Notes: generated from the letters alone by a model not told the origin. Positions 23,483 to 31,864 are shown, numbered from the stretch's first letter. The stretch is DNA of 33,915 nt from Pseudomonadota bacterium (GCA_023430685.1 JAEYZH010000202.1:1-33915); one strand, 5' to 3'. Translations and numbers: made by a program.

Positions 23483-24082
23483 ATGCATCCGCTGCACCGC
23501 TGCGTTGCCCTGCTGCTCGGCCTGCTGCTTGCGCCGTTGCCCGCGCTCGCGGCCGAAGGTGAGCTGATCCGGCTCGACGCTTCGCGTTCGGAAGTCGGTT
23601 TCAAGGTCAAGGTGATGTGGCTGCTCGGCGTGAACGGACGTTTCGGCCGCGTCGAAGGCACGGTGCGGGCCGACCCGTTCCGCAACCGCCTCACGGTCGA
23701 TGCGAGCATCGACGTGACCTCGATCAGCATGGGTCGGCGTTCCTACGAGGAATGGGTGAAGTCGGAGGAGTTCTTCGACGCCGCCGAGTACCCGCGGATC
23801 CTGTTCGTGTCCGAGCCGTTCCCGCGCGCGCGCCTGCAATCTGGCGGCGAGTTGCGCGGGGACCTCACGATGCGCGGCGTGCGCCAGCCGGTGCGCTTCG
23901 ACCTGCGCCCGGCCGAGTGCGATCGGCCGGCCTACGATTGCCCGATCCACGTCGAAGGCCAGGTCAAGCGCTCGCAGTTCGGCATGGGCTCGCATCGCGG
24001 GACGCTCGCGGATCGCGTCGACCTCGAGTTCTCGGTGTTCGCGCTGCCCGCGGTACCCGATCCGGGTGCGGCGCCGGGATGA
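23483..24082 (+). CDS. exported YceI-like lipocalin-fold protein
   Basis: The 199-residue protein has a signal peptide (M-H-P-L-H-R then a Leu-rich core to P-A-L-A-A) and a YceI domain: D-A-S-R-S-E-V-G-F-K-V near the start, G-R-F-G-R-V-E-G-T-V, V-D-V/I-T-S-I-S-M-G-type strand, F-F-D-A-A-E-Y-P-R-I-L-F, and L-T-M-R-G-V-R-Q-P-V. YceI proteins form an eight-stranded barrel that binds long isoprenoids or fatty amides in the periplasm. Two Cys (in A-E-C-D and Y-D-C-P) lie ten residues apart and may pair. The ATG lies 15 bases after the sixA stop. Its stop overlaps the next start (ATGA), so the phospholipase gene is translationally coupled to it, which suggests a shared lipid-related role. Confidence 0.9.
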   Translation: MHPLHRCVALLLGLLLAPLPALAAEGELIRLDASRSEVGFKVKVMWLLGVNGRFGRVEGTVRADPFRNRLTVDASIDVTSISMGRRSYEEWVKSEEFFDAAEYPRILFVSEPFPRARLQSGGELRGDLTMRGVRQPVRFDLRPAECDRPAYDCPIHVEGQVKRSQFGMGSHRGTLADRVDLEFSVFALPAVPDPGAAPG

Positions 24083-25917
24083 AGCCTGTCGCATCGCGCC
24101 TGCGCACGCTCGCGCGCATCGTTGGCTGCCTCGCGCTGGTCCCGCTCGCCGGATGCGGACTCAACCGCGAACTCGCGCGGCGCGCCGACGTCGTCGTCGC
24201 GGCGGAGCGCCCGCATGGCAGCGACTGCGACCGCGCCGACCGCTGCGCGATCGCAAGCCCGTACCGACGCCTCGTCGAGGAGGCGCGCACCGCGAGCACG
24301 CCGTCGGCGCCGGTGCACTACGTCGACCTGCTCGAACGCGGCGAGGATTCGCTGCTGCTGCGCATCCACCTGATCCGCTCGGCGCAGCGGAGCATCGACA
24401 TCCAGACCTTCATCTGGGCCGAGGACAGCTCCGGCTGGCTCATGCTCGACGAGCTCGCGGCCGCGGCGCGACGCGGCGTGCGCGTGCGCGTGCTCGCGGA
24501 CCAGCTGTTCGCGCTCGACGACGTCGAATGGCTCGAGCGCATCGCGCGCGAGCACGCGAACCTCCAGTTCCGCCTGTACAACCCGACGTTCCACGAGGCG
24601 GTCACCCAGCCGCTCGAGTTCGCCGCAAGCCTCGTGTGCTGCTTCGCGCGCTTCAACCAGCGCATGCACAACAAGCTCGTGCTCGTCGACGGCGAGATCG
24701 GGATCGCGGGCGGGCGCAACGTCGAGGACCGCTATTTCGACTGGGACCAGGCCTTCAACTACCGCGACCGCGACGCGCTCGTGGTCGGCCCGGTCGCGGG
24801 CGCCGCGATGCAGGCCTCGTTCGAACAGTTCTGGGCGCATCCGCGGGCGGCGCCCCTGACGCGCCTCAACGACGTCAACCGGCGCCTCGTCGCGCACGCG
24901 GGCGAGGCCCACCGGATCGAGCCGCCGCCCGACGCCGACTGGATGCGCATCGACCGGCTGCGCGCACGCGCGTCCGATCCGGCGCTGATCCAAGCCCGAT
25001 TCGTCGCGCGCGCGCAGCGCACCGGCGAGGTTGCCTACTTCTCGGATGCGCCCGACAAGGCCGCACGACCGGACGATCCCGACGAAGCGCGGCTCACGCG
25101 CCACATCATCGACCTGCTGCAGGGCGCGCGATCGCAGATCGTGCTCGAGACGCCCTACCTCGTCTTCAGCAAGCGCGCGCGCGCGGTGTTCCGCGAGATC
25201 GGCGAGCGCCGCCCGCGGCTGCCGATCATCGTGTCGACGAACTCGCTCGCCGCGACCGACGCGTTCTACGTCTACGCGCTTTCGTACAAGTACAAGAAGC
25301 GCTACCTCACGCGCTACGGTTTCCGCATCCACGAGTTCAAGCCGTTTCCCGGCGATGCGGCGGACTTCATCGCCGACTACGCGGGGCTCGCCGGCGGCGC
25401 CAACCAGGACGGCTACGAGCGCTACGGCCGCGCACCGCTGCTTCGTGGCGGCGTGCGGCTCGGCCTGCACGCGAAGTCGCTCGTGATCGACGATCGGATC
25501 GCGATGATCGGCTCGCACAATTTCGACCCGCGCTCGGATGACTACAACACCGAATCGGGCTTCATCTTCTACGACGGCGCGGTGGCCGCGCGCGTGCGCG
25601 CCGCCATCCTGCGCAACACGGAGCCGCAGAACGCCTGGATCATCGCGCGCAGCAAGCGTGCACCCAAGCTGATCGGCAAGATCAACAACTTGATCGGCGA
25701 TCTTTCGACCGCGCTGCCGCTGTTCGACCTGTGGCCGTTCCGCTACGCGAGCAGCTTCGAACTCCGGCCCGGATGCGAGCCTTCCTTCCCGGGCGACCCC
25801 GGATTCCGGGAATGCCACGAGGACGTCGGCGACTTCCCCGAGGTCGACCTCCCGCTGAAGACGATCTACACGCGGATCGTGACCGCGTTCGGCGCCGGCC
25901 TCGTCGGCATCCTGTGA
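24079..25917 (+). CDS. phospholipase D / cardiolipin synthase-like lipoprotein
   Basis: The 612-residue protein begins with a lipoprotein signal (L-A-G-C, lipid on C26) and contains two HKD motifs: H-N-K-L-V-L-V-D from H197, followed by G-G-R-N, and H-A-K-S-L-V-I-D from H464, followed by G-S-H-N-F-D-P-R-S. Between them, E-T-P-Y-L-V-F-S is typical of the cardiolipin synthase C-like group. Members transfer or hydrolyse phosphatidyl groups; a membrane-anchored periplasmic form could make cardiolipin or related lipids. The tail after about 520 (K-I-N-N-L-I-G-D-L-S-T) is found in long family members. The ATG overlaps the YceI stop. No terminator is evident after the stop. Confidence 0.9.
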   Translation: MKPVASRLRTLARIVGCLALVPLAGCGLNRELARRADVVVAAERPHGSDCDRADRCAIASPYRRLVEEARTASTPSAPVHYVDLLERGEDSLLLRIHLIRSAQRSIDIQTFIWAEDSSGWLMLDELAAAARRGVRVRVLADQLFALDDVEWLERIAREHANLQFRLYNPTFHEAVTQPLEFAASLVCCFARFNQRMHNKLVLVDGEIGIAGGRNVEDRYFDWDQAFNYRDRDALVVGPVAGAAMQASFEQFWAHPRAAPLTRLNDVNRRLVAHAGEAHRIEPPPDADWMRIDRLRARASDPALIQARFVARAQRTGEVAYFSDAPDKAARPDDPDEARLTRHIIDLLQGARSQIVLETPYLVFSKRARAVFREIGERRPRLPIIVSTNSLAATDAFYVYALSYKYKKRYLTRYGFRIHEFKPFPGDAADFIADYAGLAGGANQDGYERYGRAPLLRGGVRLGLHAKSLVIDDRIAMIGSHNFDPRSDDYNTESGFIFYDGAVAARVRAAILRNTEPQNAWIIARSKRAPKLIGKINNLIGDLSTALPLFDLWPFRYASSFELRPGCEPSFPGDPGFRECHEDVGDFPEVDLPLKTIYTRIVTAFGAGLVGIL

Positions 25918-25995
25918 TGGGGCGAGGCAAGCGGGCGGTTGATCTCGCCGTCCGTGCATCCCGGATCTCCCGTCCCGAATCCCGGCCCTCCCGCA

Positions 25996-26024
25996 TTGAC
26001 GCCCCAACCCCGCCTCGCTAGTCT
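25996..26024 (+). promoter_or_regulatory. promoter of the YkvA gene
   Basis: TTGACG (25996-26001, five of six -35 bases) is followed after exactly 17 bases by TAGTCT (26019-26024). The start codon at 26054 gives a leader of about 20 bases with GGGAG. This is the only candidate in the window with a good -35 box and correct spacing. Confidence 0.55.
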
Positions 26025-26053
26025 CTCCAGTCGCTTTTGCCCGGGAGTCGTCC

Positions 26054-26632
26054 ATGTCGCTGGCCATCACGATCGAGATCGGCGACGCCGACCTCCAGCA
26101 CTTCATTTCCGCGATGCAGCGCGCCCAGGAAGAGGCGAAGAACCTCTCTCCGCGCGAGATCACCGATGCCGCGTCGAAGCTGCTCGTCGACGGCCACAAG
26201 GTCGCGTTGCCGCAGTTCATCGCCGATCGCCTCGCCAAGCTCGACAGCATGATCGCGATGACCCAGGACGAGGGCTTCTCGCTGCCGGAGGAAGACCGCC
26301 AGCGCGTGCTTGCCTGCCTGACCTACTTCGCCAATCCGCAGGACATCATCCCCGACTCGGTGCCCGTGCTCGGGTTCCTCGACGACGCGATCATGATCGA
26401 GCTCTGCGTGCGCGAGCTGCAGCACGAGATCGAGGCCTACGAGGACTTCGTCGCGTACCGCAGCGCCGAGGCCGCGCGCCGCGGCGTCGACGTGGCCGCG
26501 CTGAAGACCGAGCGCGTGGAATGGGCCGAGGCGCGTCGCGTCGAACTGATCGACCGCATGCGCAAGCGGCGGGGCCAGAGCTACCAGAAGAGCGGCGGCT
26601 GGAAGCCCACGCTGTTCAGCTTCCGCGGCTGA
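26054..26632 (+). CDS. YkvA (DUF1232) family protein
   Basis: The 192-residue protein contains the YkvA signature at 91-112: Y-F-A-N-P-Q-D-I-I-P-D-S-V-P, then L-G-F-L-D-D-A. The domain is usually about 40 residues inside proteins of 100-190 residues and has no settled function. Here it is flanked by an acidic N-terminal helical part and a basic C-terminal part (R-M-R-K-R-R-G-Q). The hydrophobic stretch is too short and polar for a sure membrane span. GGGAG lies 8 bases before ATG 26054, and TTGACG-17-TAGTCT stands upstream. It converges on the RDD gene across 115 bases of hairpins. Confidence 0.85.
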   Translation: MSLAITIEIGDADLQHFISAMQRAQEEAKNLSPREITDAASKLLVDGHKVALPQFIADRLAKLDSMIAMTQDEGFSLPEEDRQRVLACLTYFANPQDIIPDSVPVLGFLDDAIMIELCVRELQHEIEAYEDFVAYRSAEAARRGVDVAALKTERVEWAEARRVELIDRMRKRRGQSYQKSGGWKPTLFSFRG

Positions 26633-26700
26633 TCACCCTGCGACGCGCGCGCCGCCCGCTGCAGGGGCGGCGCCACCGCGACGGTCAGCTTGCCATCCCG

Positions 26701-26751
26701 CCGCGCCATCCGATGGCGCGGCTTCGCCGCTCCCGCCAGGGAGCGCGCTAC
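26701..26751 (-). repeat. GTAG-headed hairpin cluster between convergent genes
   Basis: Reading the minus strand from 26751: GTAG, then hairpin GCTCCC-TGGC-GGGAGC, then GCGGC-GAA-GCCGC, then CCGCGCCAT-CGG-ATGGCGCGG. This matches the plan of GTAG-headed REP elements. The TAG of the head is the stop codon of the RDD gene. It may also close the transcripts of both convergent genes, although there is no T-tract. Confidence 0.7.
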
Positions 26752-27854
26752 CAACCGAGGCCCGCTGCGAGCCCGAGTCCGACCAGCAGCGGCACCGCGC
26801 CGAGGCCGACGATGTTCACGAGCCAGCCGTACCAGGGCATCGGCGGGCGCTCGCTCGGCATCGCGCGACCGTATTCGACCGCGTCGAACACCACGCAGGT
26901 GTCCGCGATCATGTCGTGCAGTGCGCGCTTGCGCTCGGTCCACGCGGCGATCAGGTAGCCGATGCCGAACAGCGCGCCCGACACGATCTTGCCGAGGTAG
27001 CGTCCGCTCGCGCGGCCGAAGCCGATGCGACGGCCACGCTCGTCGACGACCTTGATGCCGAGCGCGCGCTTGCCCGGCGTCGCCTGCGCGGCGCCGCTTT
27101 CGAACACCGCGAAATAGAGCCACTGGATCACCAGCGATGCGACGGTCATCAGGCCGACCGTCGCGAACAGCGCTGGCAGCCCTCGGAACTCGCCCAGCGT
27201 GCCCAACACCGCGAACGACAGCACGCCCTGCAGGATCGCGAGCGCGACGCCGAGCAGCAGGCCGTCGATGATCATCGCGGCGCAGCGGCGCCAGAACCCC
27301 GCATGCACCGCGGGCGAATCGGGCAGCACCAACGCGAGGCTCGGCGCGGTCGCGGCTTTCGAGCGCGGCACCGGCGTCACCGAAATGTCGCCTGCGTGGA
27401 ACGGCTTCTCGGGCAGCGGCTCGCTGCGCGGCGCCGGCGCCGCGTCGGGTGCAGCGGCCAGGTCGAGCGCGCGATAGGGCTTCCAGTCCTTCGAGCCGAC
27501 TTCGGCCACACTCATCGTCGCGGGCCAGAGTCCATGTTCGATGCGTTCCTCGACCAGCACCCGCGGCACCGGGCCACGCGGCTTGCCATCGAGCAACAGG
27601 AACAGCGCCGGCCGCTCGTCCGGCGCGCAGATCTCGCTCGCCGCGCCGACCGCGGCCGCGCCGGCCTGCAGCGTTTGCAGCTTGCCGAGTTCGTCGCTGT
27701 GCTTGATCGCGAGCGGCGCGCGCGCGCGCAGCTGCGCCTCGAAACGCTCGGGCTCCATGCGGAAGTACGCGGCCAGCGCGGGCCATACCGCTTCGGGCGA
27801 ATGGCCCGGCAGGACTTCGCCGGTCAATACCAGTGCGTAGCTGCCGTTCTCCAT
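26748..27854 (-). CDS. GYF-like / RDD membrane protein
   Basis: The 368-residue protein has three parts. Residues 1-78 form a soluble domain (Y-A-L-V-L-T-G-E-V-L-P-G ... A-I-K-H-S-D-E-L-G-K), which I do not recognise as a named family. Residues 83-131 resemble a GYF_2 domain (L-F-L-L-L-D-G-K-P-R-G-P-V). After a Pro/Ala linker, residues about 185-330 form an RDD domain with F-W-R-R-C-A-A-M-I-I-D and T-P-G-K-R-A-L-G-I-K-V-V, and several membrane spans; two more hydrophobic segments end the protein. RDD proteins are often proposed to be transporters; the soluble part could be a cytoplasmic sensor. GGGAGG 6 bases upstream supports ATG 27854. It starts 22 bases after the thiolase stop, so it is probably the last gene of that operon. 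Confidence 0.82.
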   Translation of the reverse strand: MENGSYALVLTGEVLPGHSPEAVWPALAAYFRMEPERFEAQLRARAPLAIKHSDELGKLQTLQAGAAAVGAASEICAPDERPALFLLLDGKPRGPVPRVLVEERIEHGLWPATMSVAEVGSKDWKPYRALDLAAAPDAAPAPRSEPLPEKPFHAGDISVTPVPRSKAATAPSLALVLPDSPAVHAGFWRRCAAMIIDGLLLGVALAILQGVLSFAVLGTLGEFRGLPALFATVGLMTVASLVIQWLYFAVFESGAAQATPGKRALGIKVVDERGRRIGFGRASGRYLGKIVSGALFGIGYLIAAWTERKRALHDMIADTCVVFDAVEYGRAMPSERPPMPWYGWLVNIVGLGAVPLLVGLGLAAGLGW

Positions 27855-27876
27855 GCATCCCTCCCGCTCGTCGCCA

Positions 27877-29169
27877 TCATGGCTGGGGTCGTTCGATGAT
27901 CGCGGTCACGCCCATCCCGCCCGCGGTGCAGATCGAGACGAGGCCACGGCCCGAGCCGCGCTGCTCGAGCATCTTCGCGAGCGTCGCGACGATGCGCGCG
28001 CCGGTCGCCGCGAACGGATGGCCGGCCGCGAGGCTCGAGCCGTTGACGTTGATCTTCGCGGGATCGATCGCGCCGAGCGGCCGCTCGAGCCCGAGCCGGT
28101 CGCGGCAGTAGTCCTCGGACTCCCATGCGCGCAGCGTGCAGAGCACCTGCGCCGCGAACGCCTCGTGGATCTCGTAGTAATCGAAGTCCTGAAGCGTGAG
28201 CCCGGCCTCGGCGAGCATGCGCGGCACCGCGATCGTGGGCGCCATCAGAAGGCCTTCGCCGTGCACGAAGTCGACCGCGGCGACGCGTGCGTGCGTCAGG
28301 TACGCCTGCGCCTTCAGGCCGTGCGCCGCGGCCCACTCGTCGCTCGCGATGAGCACGGCGGCGCTGCCGTCGGACAGCGCGCTCGAGTTGCCCGCGGTCA
28401 GGGTGCCGTGGCCCGAGGTCTTGTCGAACGCGGGCTTGAGCGCGGCCAGCTTCTCGAGCGAGGTGTCGGCGCGCAGCACGTTGTCGCGGTCGACGCCGCG
28501 GAACGGCACCACGAGGTCTTCGAAGAACCCGCGATCGTAGGCCGCGGCGAGCTTGCGATGGCTCTCGAACGCGAGCCGGTCCTGCTCTTCACGGCCGATG
28601 TTCCATTCGCGCGCCATCAGCTCGCAGTGGTCGCCCATCGACTTGCCGGTGCGCGGCTCGGCGACGCCCGGGAACGAGGGCTTGAGTTCGGACAGCGAGA
28701 AGCCCTTGAGCGCGGCTTCGGCCTTCTGCAGCGGCGCGCGCGCGCGATTCATCGCAAGCATCCGCTGCTGCAACGGCCGCGAGTAGACGATCGGCACGTC
28801 GCTGGTGGTGTCGGCACCGCCCGCGATGCCGGCCTCGATCTGGCCCGCGGCGATCTTGTTCGCGATCAGGATCGCGTTGTCGAGCGAGGTGCCGCAGGCG
28901 CGCGCGGTGGTGATGCCCGGCGTGGTCGGCGCGAGCCCCGACGAGAGCGTCGCCTCGCGCGCGAGGTTCCAGTCCGATGCGTGCTTGATCACCGCGCCGT
29001 ACGCGACTTCGCCGAGTTCGAGTCCGTGCAGGCCGAAGCGCTCGACGAGGGTGCCGAGCGTCTTGACAGCCATGCCGAAATTGCCGACGTCGGCATACGC
29101 CGTGTTGTTGCGGCAGAACGGAATCCGCACGCCGCCGATGATGCCTGCGCGCGCCGGTCGAATCGTCAT
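27877..29169 (-). CDS. fadI: acetyl-CoA acyltransferase (thiolase, FadI-like)
   Basis: The 430-residue thiolase has the acyl-accepting Cys C92 in T-T-A-R-A-C-G-T-S, the H-E-A-F-A-A-Q block, G-H-P-F-A-A-T-G-A-R, and the proton-donor Cys C414 in C-T-A-G-G-M-G. Length and the H-E-A-F variant (instead of N-E-A-F) fit the FadI type, which releases acetyl-CoA in fatty-acid beta-oxidation; the reverse condensation is also possible. No fadJ-type partner is beside it. ATG 29169 has AAGG 8 bases upstream; a TTG at 29202 with GAAGGTAGG would add 11 residues and overlap the preceding gene. It lies 13 bases after the acyltransferase stop, so it joins the upstream methyltransferase-GNAT-acyltransferase run. 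The gene symbol is by family resemblance. Confidence 0.9.
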   Translation of the reverse strand: MTIRPARAGIIGGVRIPFCRNNTAYADVGNFGMAVKTLGTLVERFGLHGLELGEVAYGAVIKHASDWNLAREATLSSGLAPTTPGITTARACGTSLDNAILIANKIAAGQIEAGIAGGADTTSDVPIVYSRPLQQRMLAMNRARAPLQKAEAALKGFSLSELKPSFPGVAEPRTGKSMGDHCELMAREWNIGREEQDRLAFESHRKLAAAYDRGFFEDLVVPFRGVDRDNVLRADTSLEKLAALKPAFDKTSGHGTLTAGNSSALSDGSAAVLIASDEWAAAHGLKAQAYLTHARVAAVDFVHGEGLLMAPTIAVPRMLAEAGLTLQDFDYYEIHEAFAAQVLCTLRAWESEDYCRDRLGLERPLGAIDPAKINVNGSSLAAGHPFAATGARIVATLAKMLEQRGSGRGLVSICTAGGMGVTAIIERPQP

Positions 29170-29182
29170 GTCCCAGGCCTTG

Positions 29183-30133
29183 TCACTTGCTGATGGGGAC
29201 AAGCCTACCTTCTGGGCCCCCGTTTGAGAATGTTTCAGCGTGGAGAGGCGCGGCGTCGTGCAGCCAGGCGCGCCATTCCGGCCAGAACATCCAGGCGCCG
29301 GGCTGGCGCCGGATCAGGGCATCGAGACTCGCCGCGAGATCGGCCAGCACCGGTTCGACCGGCATCGGTCGGCGTGCTTCACCGATCACGACCCGCCGGT
29401 GCCCGGTCGCGAAGTCGATCTCCACCCAGCACGGCACGATCGGGACGTCCGCCGCATGCGCGAGCTCGAGCAGGCCGCAGGGAAGGCTCGCAGGGCGATC
29501 CAGCAGCTGCAGCGGGAGCTGGCCGCGCGGCGCGAGCCGGGGCGGCAGGTCGATCAAGCCGATCACGGGCGTACCTTCGGCGAGCGTGCGAAGCAGGCTT
29601 TCGCGCACGCCGGGCCGGTATGCGATCGGTGTGCCGCCGACGCGCTCGACCTCGGCCAGGCGGCGCAGGCCATATCGGTGCAACTGCGGGCGCCGCGCGA
29701 ACGCTTCGGCCTCGAAGCGAGCCGACAGGAAACAGCTGCGGTGCCCGGCACGTCGCAATGCGCGACAGATCCACAAGCCGGTCCCGTAGTGGAAGGTCAC
29801 CGCGACGAAGGCGCGGGCATCGGGCCACTGGCCTTCCAGCGTGACGTGCGCGGGCAACCAGTCGACCGGATGCCGGCGCGACAGATGGAGGTCTGCCACG
29901 TCCAGCAGCAACGTCGTGCGCACGTCATGCCTGAAGGCATCGGGATCGCTGATCGGCAGCGCCTCGAGCGCCACCATGGCACCGTCGACCGCATCACGGT
30001 ACAGGCCCTCGTCGCGCGCAACGGAGCGGTAAAACCGGTACGCCAGCGGCCAGGGCATCCAAACCGGCAGCGCAGGCGCGAGCGAGAGCATCCATGCGTC
30101 GGCCACCGCGACGCGCAAAGCGGACGCGTTCAC
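29183..30133 (-). CDS. LpxL-like (lipid A type) acyltransferase, active-site motif altered
   Basis: The 316-residue protein resembles the lysophospholipid/lipid A acyltransferase (LpxL/HtrB) family: W-M-P-W-P-L-A-Y-R-F-Y near the start, V-A-V-T-F-H-Y-G-T-G-L around residue 115, G-T-P-V-I-G-L-I-D-L-P-P, V-P-C-W-V-E-I-D-F near 230-240, and R-R-Q-P-G-A-W-M-F-W-P-E-W near the end. In the family the catalytic motif is H-x4-[DE]; here H115 is followed at +5 by Leu, so the usual acid is absent. GTG 30133 overlaps the GNAT stop by four bases (GTGA) and is my choice; ATG 30163 would give ten more residues and a longer overlap. It has at most one N-terminal hydrophobic helix. It may use a non-standard catalytic pair or a different acceptor, perhaps an amino-acid or glycan. 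Confidence 0.8.
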   Translation of the reverse strand: MNASALRVAVADAWMLSLAPALPVWMPWPLAYRFYRSVARDEGLYRDAVDGAMVALEALPISDPDAFRHDVRTTLLLDVADLHLSRRHPVDWLPAHVTLEGQWPDARAFVAVTFHYGTGLWICRALRRAGHRSCFLSARFEAEAFARRPQLHRYGLRRLAEVERVGGTPIAYRPGVRESLLRTLAEGTPVIGLIDLPPRLAPRGQLPLQLLDRPASLPCGLLELAHAADVPIVPCWVEIDFATGHRRVVIGEARRPMPVEPVLADLAASLDALIRRQPGAWMFWPEWRAWLHDAAPLHAETFSNGGPEGRLVPISK

Positions 30134-30621
30134 CGGCCTGCCCGCGTTCGCGCGGGAATCCATTCACGTTCAAGCATGCGATACGCGGTGTCGATCATCC
30201 CGAGCGCCGCGTAGGTCGCTTGCGCGCGCGCGTTGTCGCGCTCGACGTAGAGACGCAGCCCGATCACCTCTGCCGATTCGCGCGCGCGCCGCTCGACTTC
30301 GTCGTACATTGCGCGGAACACGCCGGTACGCCGCGCGTTCGGCATCACGTACACGCTTTGCAGCCACCACCAGTCGCCGTTTCGCCAGTCGCTCCATTCA
30401 CGCGTCACCAACAGGCAGCCGACGCGCTCGCCGGCGTCCTCGGCGACGAGGTAGAACCCGCGCGCGGGATCGTCGAGCACGCCGCGCACTCCCGATTGCA
30501 GCGTGGCACGCTCGAGCCGCTTGTGTTCGGTTTCCGATGCCATGCGCATGTTCGCTTCGACGATGAATGCGACATCATCGAGGTCGGCATTCCGGATGCG
30601 CATCGTGCGGCCCGGATTCAT
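30130..30621 (-). CDS. GNAT family N-acetyltransferase
   Basis: The 163-residue protein shows the GNAT fold: M-R-I-R-N-A-D-L-D-D at the start, the acetyl-CoA-binding segment V-Y-V-M-P-N-A-R-R-T-G-V-F (90-102, a form of R-x-x-G-x-G/A), and the C-terminal L-Y-V-E-R-D-N-A-R-A-Q-A-T-Y-A-A-L-G-M (124-142). GNATs move an acetyl group from acetyl-CoA to an amine; the substrate is unknown. The ATG overlaps the methyltransferase stop (ATGA) and its own stop overlaps the acyltransferase start (GTGA), so all three are translated together and probably act on one product. A second ATG six codons in (30603) is possible. Confidence 0.88.
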   Translation of the reverse strand: MNPGRTMRIRNADLDDVAFIVEANMRMASETEHKRLERATLQSGVRGVLDDPARGFYLVAEDAGERVGCLLVTREWSDWRNGDWWWLQSVYVMPNARRTGVFRAMYDEVERRARESAEVIGLRLYVERDNARAQATYAALGMIDTAYRMLEREWIPARTRAGR

Positions 30622-31838
30622 TGCTTGCGGTTGTACGCGGACACGTACAGCTCGCCGACCGCCAGATCGACGAACGAGTAGCGCTGCAGTTCCGGCGTGT
30701 AGTCGACGCGGTCGTGCGTGCGCAGCGCCACCCGCCACGGCTCGAACCCGAGCGCGCGCAGCTCGCGCTCGAAGCCGTCGACCGTGATCGGGTTGAGCTC
30801 CGTGAACCATTGCCAGTACTGCGCCGGCGTCGCCACGTCCCCGCTGCGGTCCATGCGCTCGGGCTCGCTCGCGAGGATGCGCTCGCGCAACCAGTCGCGC
30901 GATCGCTTCAGATGGACGTAGGGTTCTTCCTGCGCGAAACGAAACTCGCCGAGGTGGTTGCCGACGTCGGAGTAGAACAGGCCCGGATGGGCCATCAGCA
31001 GGCCATCGGGCTTCAGGACGCGGCGGATTTCGGATAGCGCCCGCGCATAACCGCCAACGATGTGCTCGAGCGATCCCCACGACAGGACGACGTCGAAATG
31101 GTCGTCGGGAAACGGTATCGCATTCGCGCTGTCGGGCTGGAAGCTCAGGCAGGCGGGCAGTGGATCGACAGGCAGGTGCGCGCCGCGCAGGATGTCCGGC
31201 AGGCGTTCGTAGCCGCAGAACGGGTCGATGCCCACCAGCTGCAGCGGCTTCCAGCGCAATGCGATGCCGAGATCCGTGATGCCGTCGCCGCAACCCACGT
31301 CGAGGATGCGACCTTTCAGCAGCGGCGAATCACCGAGCAGGTAGCTCGCAACGGTGCGCGCCGCATGATCGAAGTGCTTGTAGAACCAGTCCGTAGGCCC
31401 GCGCTTCCATGCCAGCGCCTCGATGGGCGTCGAGCCGTCCAGTGCCTGCAACTGCCACGACAGCTGCGGCGATGCCCCGCGCCCGCCGCGCGATACTTCG
31501 AACGCGAGCGCCGCCTCGCCTGCCTTCAATGTTGCGCCTGCATCCTCGTGCCACAGCGCGACATGGGCAACGTATCGCCCTGGCGGCAAATCGATGCGTG
31601 CCGCCAGCGCGTGCACCTCGTATTGTCCGCGTGGCAGCCAGCTCACGTCCCAGCCCCCGGCCCGCAATTGGGCATGCAGGAAGGGTGCGCCTTCGTCGCG
31701 GGAAACGATGTCGATCGACACGTCCACTTCGAACACCACCGCGCCGTGGACCTCGAATGTCGTCGTCACGACGAACGGGTCGTCGCCTAGAACGGGATCG
31801 GCTGCGACGAATGCCTTGGTCAGCGAGATGTCGGACAT
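30618..31838 (-). CDS. Wzt_C-like domain fused to a class I SAM methyltransferase
   Basis: The 406-residue protein has an N-terminal beta-sandwich-like region (1-118; F-V-V-T-T-T-F-E-V, L-P-P-G-R-Y-V-A-H-V-A-L-W) that resembles the Wzt C-terminal carbohydrate-binding domain of O-antigen exporters. The methyltransferase has the SAM-binding R-I-L-D-V-G-C-G-D-G (177-186), V-G-I-D-P-F and D-V-V-L-S-W-G-S-L-E-H, then R-R-V-L-K-P-D-G-L-L. This suggests methylation of a glycan or a glycan-linked lipid. There is no signal peptide, so it acts in the cytoplasm. The ribosome site before ATG 31838 is weak, but a TACAAT box lies about 27 bases upstream. It is the first gene of a tight run with GNAT and acyltransferase genes. 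No polysaccharide cluster is in the window. The link to Wzt_C is by pattern only and needs a profile search. Confidence 0.8.
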   Translation of the reverse strand: MSDISLTKAFVAADPVLGDDPFVVTTTFEVHGAVVFEVDVSIDIVSRDEGAPFLHAQLRAGGWDVSWLPRGQYEVHALAARIDLPPGRYVAHVALWHEDAGATLKAGEAALAFEVSRGGRGASPQLSWQLQALDGSTPIEALAWKRGPTDWFYKHFDHAARTVASYLLGDSPLLKGRILDVGCGDGITDLGIALRWKPLQLVGIDPFCGYERLPDILRGAHLPVDPLPACLSFQPDSANAIPFPDDHFDVVLSWGSLEHIVGGYARALSEIRRVLKPDGLLMAHPGLFYSDVGNHLGEFRFAQEEPYVHLKRSRDWLRERILASEPERMDRSGDVATPAQYWQWFTELNPITVDGFERELRALGFEPWRVALRTHDRVDYTPELQRYSFVDLAVGELYVSAYNRKQ

Positions 31839-31864
31839 GCGCTGGATGCAGCTTGCGGGACCTC

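Noticed and set aside
30133..30163. ATG 30163 as the start of the acyltransferase gene
   Set aside because: It would overlap the GNAT gene by more than 30 bases and lacks a ribosome site; the GTGA overlap at 30133 is the typical coupled start, though the ATG cannot be excluded.
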